Source: a virus
DNA length: 64,000 nucleotides
Strand: one strand, 5' to 3'
Virus record (IMG/VR): IMGVR_UViG_3300048591_000147
Span: 64,001 to 128,000 of that record
Shown in pieces: positions 38,307 through 46,002 of this stretch; positions within the stretch are counted from its first letter, which is position 1; each line of letters opens with the position of its first letter. Made by a program: the position numbers and the translations under genes. The notes under the pieces were generated by a model that was not told where the DNA came from, did no database searches, and was given only the letters and a program-made list of their open reading frames with translations.

Positions 38307-38600
38307 ATGGTAAAGCCGAGGATTTTGAACCCCATGAGCACTCGTAAACAAGTCTGGTATTTCAAGTTCAATTATTGTATACTTGGCCCTATCATTTGGC
38401 AAGCAAAATGGGCGGGTAGGGAGTATAATCCAGAAGATTTACCGGATTATGTTTATGCGGCACTCGGAATGGCTGGACATGTTCGCCTCACCCGTGCTAG
38501 AATGTATCCTGATTTGAATCAGTTTGAAAGCGAGAGTAAGTTGGGTAGAACATACCCGCTACACTGGCGCTGGAACCGTGTAGAAATTCAACCGGAGTAA
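38307..38600 (+). CDS. Hypothetical 97-aa protein
   Basis: Trp/Arg/Tyr-rich, soluble, unknown. An internal ATG at 38334 is an alternative start. Confidence 0.6.
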   Translation: MVKPRILNPMSTRKQVWYFKFNYCILGPIIWQAKWAGREYNPEDLPDYVYAALGMAGHVRLTRARMYPDLNQFESESKLGRTYPLHWRWNRVEIQPE

Positions 38601-38605
38601 CTGAA

Positions 38606-38737
38606 ATGGCTCAGATGAACATCGAATGTATTGATATACAGGAATTCCTGAATGTTATCAAGGGCTTAGTCATGCGAGGCTTGACATTCGACGCCAATGC
38701 GACTACATTCAAGATCAAACTTACTGGAGGATTTTAA
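38606..38737 (+). CDS. Hypothetical 43-aa protein
   Basis: Short alpha/beta peptide. Its last codons contain the GGAGG site of the next gene, so the two are coupled. Confidence 0.5.
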   Translation: MAQMNIECIDIQEFLNVIKGLVMRGLTFDANATTFKIKLTGGF

Positions 38738-38738
38738 C

Positions 38739-39023
38739 ATGACACAAGCAATAATCCGCGTGAAGGGTGATCCAAGCGTTGGAATCAAGCATCAAGACTT
38801 CATTGTTGATGACCTTGAACTCATGGACCAAGCACATGCTACGGATGTTGCCTTGGCGTTGCGTCAATGCTTCGCGAGGATCACTGGAGAACATGTCAAT
38901 GATGTTACTGTCAGGTTTGTCAATGATGAAATTGTGGCAGATGAACGAGCATTGGATGATCGCATGGGTAGCTGGAAAGTCGAAGGGTTGACTGACACCT
39001 ACCTCAACGAACAGCGCAATTAA
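38739..39023 (+). CDS. Hypothetical 94-aa acidic protein
   Basis: Start at ATG 38739 after GGAGG. Asp/Val-rich, unknown. Convergent with the minus-strand gene at 39113. Confidence 0.65.
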   Translation: MTQAIIRVKGDPSVGIKHQDFIVDDLELMDQAHATDVALALRQCFARITGEHVNDVTVRFVNDEIVADERALDDRMGSWKVEGLTDTYLNEQRN

Positions 39024-39043
39024 TCGCGCTTTTCCTAGTCTCC

Positions 39044-39090
39044 CCGACCTCCAACCCATTTTACCATATCAATACTGAACAATAGCTGAA
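39044..39090 (-). promoter_or_regulatory. Leftward tandem-TTCAG promoter
   Basis: Minus strand: TTCAG pair (CTGAA at 39075 and 39086), 11-nt gap, TAAAAT at 39058-39063, then GGGTTGGAGGTCGG (39044-39057). It points into the 3' end of rightward gene 38739. Confidence 0.7.
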
Positions 39091-39115
39091 TGGGCCATTT
39101 CTGGCCCATTCTTTA
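39089..39115 (+). terminator. Bidirectional terminator
   Basis: AATGGGCCA / TGGCCCATT stem between convergent genes; C-T-T-T follows on the plus strand. Confidence 0.7.
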
Positions 39116-39334
39116 GAACCAACCGATGATGCAGCCAATCGGCCAGAGGAAGATTGCAACGATTCGTACCATCGTTTCACCATCAATGACTGATGCATTC
39201 CATACAGCCTTGACGTTCAACACCCATCCCCATGCCATCGCGGCAATAAACAGGCCAACCAGTGTTACGGTGATCCAGTTGGTCATACGATCAAGAAACC
39301 GCTTGCGCTTCGATACTCCTACCCAGTTAGCCAT
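39113..39334 (-). CDS. Membrane protein, 73 aa
   Basis: Minus strand, start at 39334 after a GAGGA site. Two hydrophobic helices (WITVTLVGLFIAAMAWGWVL and MVRIVAIFLWPIGCIIGWF). Own sigma70-like promoter. Unknown function. Confidence 0.7.
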   Translation of the reverse strand: MANWVGVSKRKRFLDRMTNWITVTLVGLFIAAMAWGWVLNVKAVWNASVIDGETMVRIVAIFLWPIGCIIGWF

Positions 39335-39361
39335 GTATGTTCCTCGTTGTGTGTGATAGAA

Positions 39362-39390
39362 ACTATACGCCAACCATATCCTATAGTCAA
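39362..39390 (-). promoter_or_regulatory. Sigma70-like promoter, minus strand
   Basis: TTGACT (39385-39390), 17-nt spacer, TATAGT (39362-39367). Confidence 0.7.
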
Positions 39391-39444
39391 TGATCAATTC
39401 AGATTCATTCAGAAATGATTAACGAATCTGTTACAAAAAAGGTG

Positions 39445-39473
39445 TTGCATCTTTTAGAACTAAAGACTATGAT
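39445..39473 (+). promoter_or_regulatory. Sigma70-like promoter
   Basis: TTGCAT 39445-39450, 17-nt spacer, TATGAT 39468-39473. Confidence 0.6.
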
Positions 39474-39530
39474 TGCTCCACGGTGGTGATGAGCACTACC
39501 GACCAACCCCAAATATGAAGGAGTTTCACC

Positions 39531-40238
39531 ATGAACGTCAATGATCTGGTCCAGTTTGGTCTGAAGGGTAATTCCGCTGCTTCGGATGTCAATTTCATCA
39601 AGAAGAATGCGGATGTCGCGGAAGCGCTCTGCACGTTTTTCAACCTGACCGTGGAAGATGGTCAGCCCAAGATTCAGGCTGCACAGTACGCTGTCAACGA
39701 ATCCTACCGCAACAATGGTGATGATGCAGTCACCGTCGAAACGATTGCCGCAACGGTTCAGAGCAAGATGGAAACGTACCGCAGCAAGCTCCGCAAGCTG
39801 GTCGCTCCGGTTGTCACTCCCGAAGTCGTGGAAACTCCGGTGGAAGTGGTTGTGCCCGTCGAAGCCGCAGAAGTTCCCTCTGGTGAAGTCGCAGCGGAAG
39901 CAACGGTTGAACTGACCGAGTTCGATCCCGCTGCAAATGTTCCGAACGAAACTCCGGTTGTCAAGCGTGGTCGTGGTCGTCCGCGAAAAGATCCGAATGC
40001 TCCGGTGGTCGCGAAGGTCGCCAAGAATCCGGGTTCGGGCAAGGGTCGCCCCAAGCTGGCTGCTGGTCTGTCGCAGTATGACCGAGTTGTGACGTGGGTC
40101 AATGGTTCCAAGTTCGTCGGAATCGTGGACAAGGATCGCAATGCCGCTGCACTGGCTTGCGCTGTCGAGACTTCCATCCCGGTTGGTTCGATTCTGGTGT
40201 ACTTCTCCAAGGGCATCAAGGCTGGATTGTTCAGCTAA
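39531..40238 (+). CDS. AT-hook DNA-binding protein
   Basis: 235 aa. N-terminal helical domain (1-85), a Val/Glu/Pro/Ala-rich linker (85-130), an AT-hook KRGRGRPRKDP (about 143-153) with a second basic GSGKGRPK (about 165), and a C-terminal alpha/beta domain. H-NS-like or nucleoid-organising modular layout. AAGGAG site. GC-richer codon use than its neighbours suggests high expression. Compare 7145. Confidence 0.8.
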   Translation: MNVNDLVQFGLKGNSAASDVNFIKKNADVAEALCTFFNLTVEDGQPKIQAAQYAVNESYRNNGDDAVTVETIAATVQSKMETYRSKLRKLVAPVVTPEVVETPVEVVVPVEAAEVPSGEVAAEATVELTEFDPAANVPNETPVVKRGRGRPRKDPNAPVVAKVAKNPGSGKGRPKLAAGLSQYDRVVTWVNGSKFVGIVDKDRNAAALACAVETSIPVGSILVYFSKGIKAGLFS

Positions 40239-40242
40239 GTAG

Positions 40243-40271
40243 TTGACAAGCGTCGATGGCTGGAGTAATCT
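40243..40271 (+). promoter_or_regulatory. Sigma70-like promoter
   Basis: TTGACA 40243-40248, 17-nt spacer, TAATCT 40266-40271. Confidence 0.65.
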
Positions 40272-40318
40272 AGCCATCGACGTATCAACAAACATTAATT
40301 AAATCAAGGAGTTACACC

Positions 40319-40591
40319 ATGGCAGTCCGCGCAATTACAGTTTACGAAGCATCCGATGGCAAGAAGTTTGACACGCAAGAGAAGGCGCACGCATACGAAT
40401 TCGCCTCCACTCGAATCAACAACTTCCGGCGAATCCTCGCAAATCCCAACATCATCCGCGCCCCTGAAGGTCTTGCGGTTGACCTGTTCAACAGTCCAGC
40501 GATTCTCGAAGAATTGCGCGATGCTTGCAACAAGGGACTTGACTATCACCGTCGTTACGGGAAGCTCAAGGGTGTAACGCCAGCCAAGTAA
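40319..40591 (+). CDS. Hypothetical 90-aa protein
   Basis: MAVRAITVYEASDGKKFDTQEKA resembles small phage proteins with a short beta-hairpin then helices; basic C-terminus. AAGGAG site. Own promoter and terminator, so probably abundant. Unknown function. Confidence 0.7.
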   Translation: MAVRAITVYEASDGKKFDTQEKAHAYEFASTRINNFRRILANPNIIRAPEGLAVDLFNSPAILEELRDACNKGLDYHRRYGKLKGVTPAK

Positions 40592-40611
40592 CAATAGTCG
40601 AGTAAGATGAA

Positions 40612-40640
40612 CAAAGCCTGAATGACCTTCAGGCTTGTTC
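40612..40640 (+). terminator. Rho-independent terminator
   Basis: AAGCCTGAA / TTCAGGCTT stem, TGACC loop, then TGTTCTTT. Confidence 0.75.
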
Positions 40641-40683
40641 TTTACTTATAATCAATTATAGTGTAAAATGGGTGCGTGGTCGG
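40641..40683 (+). promoter_or_regulatory. Early-type promoter with GGGTGCGTGGTCGG block
   Basis: TTTACT 40641-40646, 17-nt spacer, TAAAAT 40664-40669, block 40670-40683. Confidence 0.75.
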
Positions 40684-40727
40684 AACAATAGTGGGATAAA
40701 TTCCGTCCCACTGAGAAATGTTTTCTG

Positions 40728-40759
40728 TTCAGCTACCATTCAGTCTAGTGTGATACCAT
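40728..40759 (+). promoter_or_regulatory. Tandem-TTCAG promoter
   Basis: TTCAG 40728 and 40739, 10-nt gap, TACCAT 40754-40759; drives 40783. Confidence 0.7.
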
Positions 40760-40782
40760 ATACTTAACAACTGGAGAACACC

Positions 40783-41094
40783 ATGACGTACAAACTGTTT
40801 CTGGATGACGAGCGATTCCCGCCAGAAGATGGTACGGTCTGGATCATCGTTCGTAACTATGCAGAATTTTTGAAGTGTATTGGCACCTATGGGATACCTT
40901 CGTTCATTTCGTTTGACCATGATCTTGGTGAAGGCAAGGATGGTTACGATTGTGCTACGTGGTTGGGTGACTTTTCCATTGACTGTGATCTTGACTTGCC
41001 TGATTTCTATGTGCATAGTCAGAATCCTATTGGCGCTGCTTCCATCAATGGATATCTGAATTGCCTCAAGAAGTTTCGAAAAGAGAACCGTTAA
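40783..41094 (+). CDS. Cyclic-phosphate-processing receiver-like protein
   Basis: 103 aa. YKLFLDDERFPPEDGTVW and ISFDHDLGEGKDGYDCATWL match the stand-alone receiver-like family (LDDxRxP, then FDHDLG) predicted to act on cyclic phosphates at RNA ends. In a phage with two RNA ligases this may prepare 2',3'-cyclic ends for sealing; inference from the family. Confidence 0.75.
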   Translation: MTYKLFLDDERFPPEDGTVWIIVRNYAEFLKCIGTYGIPSFISFDHDLGEGKDGYDCATWLGDFSIDCDLDLPDFYVHSQNPIGAASINGYLNCLKKFRKENR

Positions 41095-41101
41095 GGTATT
41101 G

Positions 41102-41123
41102 TTCAGCTAGCATGTAGTATCAT
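41102..41123 (+). promoter_or_regulatory. TTCAG-type promoter
   Basis: TTCAG 41102-41106 with degenerate TTAAG 11 nt upstream, 11-nt gap, TATCAT 41118-41123. Confidence 0.6.
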
Positions 41124-41146
41124 ATCCTTAACAACTGGAGAACAGC

Positions 41147-41350
41147 ATGGCCCGTTTGACTTACAGTGACATCGCGAACCTGCCGCAGAACCATCCTGAC
41201 TACATCCGTTTCATGAAGGAAAACAATGACTTGGATGATGCATATGCAAGCGCATCCGTTTTTGATTTCTTCTGTGAAGATGAAGATGAAGATTATGATG
41301 ATGAAGGGTCGTTGGAGCATTTTGACCGCTACATTGCAGGGGATCGGTAA
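41147..41350 (+). CDS. Hypothetical acidic 67-aa protein
   Basis: Highly acidic middle (an Asp/Glu run near 46-55). CTGGAGAA site. Its TAATG overlaps the next start. Unknown. Confidence 0.6.
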   Translation: MARLTYSDIANLPQNHPDYIRFMKENNDLDDAYASASVFDFFCEDEDEDYDDEGSLEHFDRYIAGDR

Positions 41351-41577
41351 TGAGTCGCGTGTTTGACGACAGTATGGTGTATGATCACGGCGAAGTGATT
41401 TACCTGATTCTGGAGGCGGTCCAGTATTATTCTGGTGATTACATCATTGCAACGTTCTTGGATAAAGAGCTTGCGGAACGGTGGCTTGCCAAGTATAATG
41501 CAGACTTGTCGCATGCGCCCGGTTATTTGGCAACTCACTTTATCACAACGTCACAGCCGAAGGAATTTCCATCGTGA
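41350..41577 (+). CDS. Hypothetical 75-aa protein
   Basis: Coupled to both neighbours (TAATG and GTGA overlaps). Alpha/beta, unknown. Confidence 0.6.
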   Translation: MSRVFDDSMVYDHGEVIYLILEAVQYYSGDYIIATFLDKELAERWLAKYNADLSHAPGYLATHFITTSQPKEFPS

Positions 41578-41819
41578 ACGTCTACGAAGTCATCGAAGCA
41601 CGCTCCTACGTTCATCCTGAAAAGAATTACAAGGTTAGCATCTATGGTTGCCCACCTGTTGGTGATGGTTGGGAAGTCAAGACATGTGGTTACACAGTTT
41701 ACAACAATGAACGTGGAACCGTTGGCATTGGTCGTGTACCATGGACGAATCGTGAAGATGCGCAGAAGTGGGTTGATGCTGAGCATGCACGGTTGAGTGC
41801 TATCAGGAATCGAAAATGA
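41574..41819 (+). CDS. Hypothetical 81-aa protein
   Basis: GTG start. MNVYEVIEARSYVHPEKNYKV... beta-rich with a C-terminal helix DAQKWVDAEHARLS. Unknown. Confidence 0.6.
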   Translation: MNVYEVIEARSYVHPEKNYKVSIYGCPPVGDGWEVKTCGYTVYNNERGTVGIGRVPWTNREDAQKWVDAEHARLSAIRNRK

Positions 41820-42160
41820 ACATAGAGACAACGGAACGTGGTTTTGGTATCGTGAGGTTCCAAGATGCATATGGTTACAAATGTAGTCTGCAAGAATCTT
41901 CATGTAGTGAAAAGCGCCTTTGGTTTGGTGTGAGTGGTGCTGGCGCAACTGCACAGATATTGGCGCCTGACGCCCGTGCACTGGGAATCCCCACTCATAT
42001 GGCTCTTGGGTGGATTCCATACCATATCCCAAAGGAAGTGATGTTGCATGATCGTATGCTGCTTTCACGGGAACAAGTCAAGGAACTGTTGCCCCTCTTG
42101 CGGTATTTTGTAAAGACTGGCAGGCTGCCTGATCCACCAGAAGAGGAAGTTGTTCAGTAA
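41816..42160 (+). CDS. Hypothetical 114-aa protein
   Basis: FQDAYGYKCSLQESSC...LWFGVSGAGATAQIL... resembles a recurring small phage protein family; function unknown. The C-terminal helix LLPLLRYFVKTGRL is hydrophobic. Last gene before the RNA locus. Confidence 0.65.
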   Translation: MNIETTERGFGIVRFQDAYGYKCSLQESSCSEKRLWFGVSGAGATAQILAPDARALGIPTHMALGWIPYHIPKEVMLHDRMLLSREQVKELLPLLRYFVKTGRLPDPPEEEVVQ

Positions 42161-42185
42161 CGGTTCAGCTTCACAATGATAGAAT
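42153..42185 (+). promoter_or_regulatory. Tandem-TTCAG promoter of CDS-free RNA 1
   Basis: TTCAG 42153 and 42164, 11-nt gap, TAGAAT 42180-42185. No gene follows for 700 nt. Confidence 0.7.
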
Positions 42186-42465
42186 GGTTTTGCTGAGTTG
42201 GGACAGATATCCCAATAGTCCCTCAGAACTGGTCTGGGTATGTCGTAGGGATCGTTGCCTAACTACGAAAGAAGCTGCAACGGATGTAGCCACGGTGTAG
42301 ACTGAAATATCGCGGAGCATCCATATTGATGGCGTTCAGTCGGGGGAGTGGAGGCGAAAGCCGTGGAAGCATTGATCCCGCCAAGTTTCGTGTGACTTAT
42401 ACACGATAGATGATCTACCATCGAAAATTTGAGAGCAAGACCCTCCCGGTAGATCGGGAGACAAA
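42186..42465 (+). ncRNA. Structured non-coding RNA 1
   Basis: Starts at a dedicated promoter. Nested stem CTGAG-TTGGGA ... TCCCAA-CTCAG near 42194-42228 and a CGTAG/CTACG stem follow. No ORF with a ribosome-binding site. Function unknown. Confidence 0.5.
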
Positions 42466-42498
42466 TTCAGGAACCATTCAGGTTAGTAATGATAGAAT
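42466..42498 (+). promoter_or_regulatory. Tandem-TTCAG promoter of CDS-free RNA 2
   Basis: TTCAG 42466 and 42477, 11-nt gap, TAGAAT 42493-42498; near-copy of the promoter at 42153. Confidence 0.7.
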
Positions 42499-42780
42499 GG
42501 TTTCAACAAATGAGGAAGAGATACCGTAACTTAGATTGTCACCCTCCGGTTGGGTTAACGATGGTTCGATTCCATCTGACAATGTAAGCGCCCACGGGTA
42601 TATGTCTAACGAGGCTCGGACATACCATTTCAGTGCGATGTGACCGTTACACAAAGGTAAGAGAGTTTGGTGAGATTACACCATTCAGGTATGTCTAGTC
42701 ATGCCCCATCGCCCAATTACACTAGGTAAGCCATGGCCATGGTGAAGCCTACACGTAGAGTCATGATCTATGTGGTGTTG
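42499..42780 (+). ncRNA. Structured non-coding RNA 2, with tRNA-like module
   Basis: Includes a 49-nt module (42535-42583): ATTGTCA/TGACAAT 7-bp stem next to a canonical T arm (GATGG, TTCGATT, CCATC), but only 18 nt where D and anticodon arms should be. Further stems (GTATATGTC / GGACATAC) follow. The tRNA at 42782 ends the transcript. Confidence 0.5.
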
Positions 42781-42781
42781 C

Positions 42782-42856
42782 GTCCAGATTCTTCTAGTGG
42801 TTAGGAAAGGCCCCCGATTGCGGGCTTAACACAGGTTCGAATCCTGTATCTGGACT
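42782..42856 (+). tRNA. tRNA, anticodon unclear
   Basis: Acceptor GTCCAGA/TCTGGAC, T arm ACAGG/CCTGT and a D arm TCTAGTGGTTAGGA like Glu/Gln tRNAs. The stem GGCCC/GGGCT leaves an 8-nt loop CCGATTGC without U33, so the anticodon cannot be read. No encoded CCA. Confidence 0.65.
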
Positions 42857-42885
42857 AAGTTCTTCAATCAAATCAAGAGGTTATC

Positions 42886-43047
42886 GTGAAAATTTTTCTG
42901 CAAATATTCTCTGCCGTACTACTGATAATTGCGATAACCGCAGTGAACAAAGCGTTACAGTCGCCTATGAATGGTATGCCTTTTGTAGCTGGTGCATGTG
43001 TCACAGCATTCATCGAAGTATTCCGCGCCTATTGCAGGAAGGATTAA
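42886..43047 (+). CDS. Small membrane protein, 53 aa
   Basis: GTG start after AAGAGG. MKIFLQIFSAVLLIIAITAV hydrophobic N-terminus plus a second segment MPFVAGACVTAFIEVF. Unknown. Confidence 0.55.
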   Translation: MKIFLQIFSAVLLIIAITAVNKALQSPMNGMPFVAGACVTAFIEVFRAYCRKD

Positions 43048-43048
43048 C

Positions 43049-43216
43049 ATGAACGTCATCCGCTCAAACCTTGAAACATATTTTTACATGGCTCTGCAAA
43101 CTTCGCGGGAAGTTGATCAACGGATTGGCGAAAACTTCAAGTCCATTCAGACAGCAGCAATCGAAGATACACTGAAAGCCGTCCAAGATGGCGAACAACT
43201 GTGGATTGTAGAATAA
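43049..43216 (+). CDS. Hypothetical 55-aa protein
   Basis: AGGAAGGA site overlapping the previous stop. Helical, acidic. Its stop overlaps the next start. Confidence 0.6.
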   Translation: MNVIRSNLETYFYMALQTSREVDQRIGENFKSIQTAAIEDTLKAVQDGEQLWIVE

Positions 43217-43794
43217 TGTATCGCTATAATCAAACATTCATTCAACGGTACTGGGGCTGGAGCATCCCGATTGCTCTAGCCTTGGTGTTTACATATTTTG
43301 CATGGCCTCGCCAACATGTGGCTGAGATCATTGGTATTGAATGGACTCGATATTATCAAATTCAGATTCTCAAGACTGTAACTCATTATAACGATGAATC
43401 TCCACCAAGTGGTGCCAGAATTTTCAATGAAGATTCATCGTATGAATGTAGTGGCGAAGGTAAAGATGAAGAGTGTGAATGGGAGACAGAATACGATTAT
43501 GAGATCGAAGAGTATGTAAACAATCGTGTAGTAGCTGCGAATGCTATCTATCCTGTTCATCCATACTGGCCCAAGTACACGCTCAGTGGCCCTAGTGGAG
43601 AGCCATATGGCGTAGGTCATGAAGTTATAGGAAGTGCTGTAGAACGCTACACGCTCACGTTTAAGACCAAGGATGGAACCATCTACACGGATGATCTACC
43701 AATGGCAGAATGGATGCTTTACATACCACATCAAGTGGTGTATCTTACCATATCTCTTGGAAGTGTTGTAAAAATACGACAACTGGAAAGCTAA
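43216..43794 (+). CDS. Membrane-anchored protein, 192 aa
   Basis: Residues 15-35 (YWGWSIPIALALVFTYFAW) form an N-terminal anchor; the rest is beta-rich, with two Cys and an acidic patch near 75-100 (ECSGEGKDEECEWETEYDYE). Probably periplasmic. Resembles phage proteins of unknown role in superinfection or envelope stress; unproven. Confidence 0.7.
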   Translation: MYRYNQTFIQRYWGWSIPIALALVFTYFAWPRQHVAEIIGIEWTRYYQIQILKTVTHYNDESPPSGARIFNEDSSYECSGEGKDEECEWETEYDYEIEEYVNNRVVAANAIYPVHPYWPKYTLSGPSGEPYGVGHEVIGSAVERYTLTFKTKDGTIYTDDLPMAEWMLYIPHQVVYLTISLGSVVKIRQLES

Positions 43795-43795
43795 T

Positions 43796-44059
43796 ATGAG
43801 TCATGATAAGAAAGTCAAGGAACATCTAATTGCGCGAATGAAACAGTGTGAACTGTACGCGCTCCATTGGATGCATAGTGCTAGCAATGGTACATGCTTG
43901 AATCGTACCATGTATCGCTATAACGATGCTGGTGAAGAAGTCCTATTGACTCCCGATGAACTTCGTCAGGATGCCATGCGTACATCACAACGTCACATTG
44001 AGAATTTTAACCAAGCCATGGATGATCTCATGGGTTTGCCTGATGAAGCATTCAGCTAG
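43796..44059 (+). CDS. Hypothetical 87-aa protein
   Basis: Helical, Met/His-rich, no motif recognised. Overlaps the next promoter's first TTCAG box. Confidence 0.6.
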   Translation: MSHDKKVKEHLIARMKQCELYALHWMHSASNGTCLNRTMYRYNDAGEEVLLTPDELRQDAMRTSQRHIENFNQAMDDLMGLPDEAFS

Positions 44060-44082
44060 CGTTCAGGTGACTATGGTATAGT
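44051..44082 (+). promoter_or_regulatory. Tandem-TTCAG promoter
   Basis: TTCAG 44051 and 44062, 10-nt gap, TATAGT 44077-44082; drives 44107. Confidence 0.75.
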
Positions 44083-44106
44083 TACTATACACAAACGGGG
44101 GTCACC

Positions 44107-44319
44107 ATGAAAAACTACAAGATCACACTTGAAGATAAATTTCTGGTGACGGATGAAAAGTCAACCTCCAATTTCATTTGGGCTCTGACTGGTGGTGGCA
44201 TGTCAAAGGCAGCAACCATCAGAGCACTGAACGCATCGCGCGTACTGGACAATGATGGTCGATTGGAACTGAAGACCAAGGATGGCAAGATCGTCCTGTT
44301 CGAAACCATTCCGAAGTAA
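44107..44319 (+). CDS. Hypothetical 70-aa protein
   Basis: Alpha/beta, with GGGMSKAATIRALNASRVLD helix. Unknown. Confidence 0.6.
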   Translation: MKNYKITLEDKFLVTDEKSTSNFIWALTGGGMSKAATIRALNASRVLDNDGRLELKTKDGKIVLFETIPK

Positions 44320-44324
44320 ATCAA

Positions 44325-44567
44325 ATGGATATGCACGATACAATTTTTGAGCTTGGAGAAAAATGTAAGTCATTACATGGACAACTTCGTGAATTGGGCG
44401 TGTCATCATTTGATACACCCGAAAAATTCCATGTGTATTGTATCCTGAATGCTGCATGGATTTGGACTGCATCCTATCACAGGCTATGCGAATATGGTAT
44501 AACTGATGAGATTGAAGAATCACTTGATGACGCTGAAAGATATCTGAATAAGATTAGAAGGACATAA
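44325..44567 (+). CDS. Hypothetical 80-aa helical protein
   Basis: Start 5 nt after the previous stop; C-terminal acidic helix (EIEESLDDAERYLNKI). Unknown. Confidence 0.6.
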   Translation: MDMHDTIFELGEKCKSLHGQLRELGVSSFDTPEKFHVYCILNAAWIWTASYHRLCEYGITDEIEESLDDAERYLNKIRRT

Positions 44568-44588
44568 CTTAACGATTCTTCAAGTCAA

Positions 44589-44628
44589 AAGTCAATGGGG
44601 GCCTAGCTTCCGTTGACTGTTTCTTTAC
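44589..44628 (+). terminator. Probable terminator hairpin
   Basis: AGTCAA...TTGACT stem followed by GTTTCTTT. Confidence 0.55.
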
Positions 44629-44637
44629 GATACTTCC

Positions 44638-44684
44638 CCGACCACGCACCCATTTTAACATAACTATTCTGAACGATAGCTGAA
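44638..44684 (-). promoter_or_regulatory. Leftward tandem-TTCAG promoter with conserved block
   Basis: Minus strand: TTCAG pair (CTGAA at 44669 and 44680), 11-nt gap, TAAAAT (44652-44657), GGGTGCGTGGTCGG (44638-44651). Confidence 0.75.
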
Positions 44685-44999
44685 TGGAGAGCGCCCTGTT
44701 CGGTATATGCAACTCCGACAAACGCTCCCCATTCATTTTGTTACAAACTGACCTTGGCGTCAGCGGGCCATCCCAGATTGGTAGGAAACTTCACCTTTTT
44801 CGCCCCCACTTTCTCTCTTGGGCAGGGGTTGCCCACAACCTGTATCGTAGGTTGCTATCGCTACGGGCTATGGCCATCAGATACAACTCATTATACGAGT
44901 CCTTTGCCTTCTGGCTGCTGTGCTTTAGTGTGGAGCCAGTATGACACCGTGATACTGAACGAACCATGAATAGATTGTATTATCGCTCGTTACATTCTA
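44685..44999 (-). other. Gene-poor segment, possible minus-strand micro-genes
   Basis: No good plus-strand gene. On the minus strand, two tiny frames of 28 aa (MAIARSDSNL...) and 22 aa (VGAKKVKFPTNL...) overlap, the second after AAGAGAG. They lie downstream of a leftward TTCAG box (44955-44959) and the 28-nt repeat at 44921. Weak support. Confidence 0.35.
44921..44948 (-). repeat. 28-nt repeat, copy 1 (leftward promoter and leader)
   Basis: Exactly repeated at 59582-59609. On the minus strand it spans a CATACT -10 candidate and a CACACTAAAGCA leader, with TTCAG boxes upstream. Confidence 0.6.
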
Positions 45000-45032
45000 T
45001 TCAGCAATGATTCAGTTAAGATGTCCCATAAT
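45000..45032 (+). promoter_or_regulatory. Tandem-TTCAG promoter
   Basis: TTCAG 45000 and 45011, 11-nt gap, CATAAT 45027-45032; drives the ArdC-like gene. Confidence 0.75.
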
Positions 45033-45063
45033 GGATACACACTAAAGCAACGGAGCAAGCGTC

Positions 45064-45939
45064 ATGAGCAAGGTTCATCAGATTCTGACTGACAAAGTGC
45101 TGGCCATGATTGACGGTGGTGTTGCCCCTTGGAAGCGTCCTTGGCGCGCTGCTGGCCGTCCGCGCAACATTCGTGGCACCAACTATCATGGCATCAACTA
45201 TTTCATGCTGTCGATGGTTGCTGAAATGAATGGCTGGTCGAATGTGTGGATGACGTTCAATCAGATCAAGGAAAAGGGTGGCACGATCAAAGAAGATCAG
45301 AAGAAGAATGGAACGTGTGCATACTTCTTCAAGATGCTGGAACGTGAGAATGCCATCACTGGCGATATGGAAAACAGCCACCCGATTTTCCGATTCTTTC
45401 TGGTCTTCAATCTGGATCAGGTTGACGGAATCATCGTCAAAGGGGTGAATGATCAGACTGGCACTGTGCATGCTGAATTGCCCGCTCCGCAGAGCATCGT
45501 GGATGGCTACCAGAATGCGCCTGAGATTCGTTTCGGTGGTGGTGCGGCATACTACCAGCCTGTAACCGATAAGGTCACCATGCCGCTTCTGAGTGCATTC
45601 CATACAGCGGAACAGTACTATGCCACCATGTTCCACGAATTGGCGCACAGCACTGGTCATCTGACTCGCTTGAACCGCAAGGAAATCATGGACCCGGTTG
45701 GATATGCGTCACATGAATACTCGCTTGAAGAATTGGTTGCTGAGCTTACCAGTGTCTACTTGTGTGATGAATGTGGTATCACGAATAATCGCACGCTGGA
45801 AAACTCTGCTGCATACCTTGCAAACTGGTACAGCGCACTGAAGAATGATCCGAAAATGTTCGCCACTGCTGCCGCGCGAGCACAGAAAGCCGCAACGCAT
45901 ATCCTTGGCAAGGTCGAGGATGCTGCGCAAGAGGATTGA
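45064..45939 (+). CDS. ArdC-like antirestriction protein
   Basis: 291 aa. ArdC N-terminal ssDNA-binding domain (GGVAPWKRPW, PRNIRGTNYHGINYFML, WMTFNQIKEKGG) followed by a zincin metallopeptidase domain: MFHELAHSTGH (about 195-205, HExxH) and a later ELTSVYLCDE Glu. This fold is shared by ArdC of plasmids and conjugation-linked proteins that shield incoming DNA from restriction. Single-gene unit. Confidence 0.9.
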   Translation: MSKVHQILTDKVLAMIDGGVAPWKRPWRAAGRPRNIRGTNYHGINYFMLSMVAEMNGWSNVWMTFNQIKEKGGTIKEDQKKNGTCAYFFKMLERENAITGDMENSHPIFRFFLVFNLDQVDGIIVKGVNDQTGTVHAELPAPQSIVDGYQNAPEIRFGGGAAYYQPVTDKVTMPLLSAFHTAEQYYATMFHELAHSTGHLTRLNRKEIMDPVGYASHEYSLEELVAELTSVYLCDECGITNNRTLENSAAYLANWYSALKNDPKMFATAAARAQKAATHILGKVEDAAQED

Positions 45940-45972
45940 TTCAGAATCCATTCATCTAGTGTGTAGTATCAT
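45940..45972 (+). promoter_or_regulatory. Tandem-TTCAG promoter
   Basis: TTCAG 45940, TTCAT 45951, 11-nt gap, TATCAT 45967-45972; drives 46003. Confidence 0.7.
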
Positions 45973-46002
45973 AGCTACACACTAGAGCAAACGGAGAACG
46001 AA

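Larger units (their letters stand above)
40604..40683 (+). repeat. 80-nt terminator-promoter cassette, copy 1
   Basis: Nearly identical to 46536-46615: AAGCCTGAA/TTCAGGCTT terminator hairpin followed by an early-type promoter and conserved block. Confidence 0.8.

Noticed and set aside
44684-44944. 86-codon plus-strand frame
   Set aside because: No ribosome-binding site, overlaps a leftward promoter and the 28-nt repeat, composition unlike neighbouring genes.
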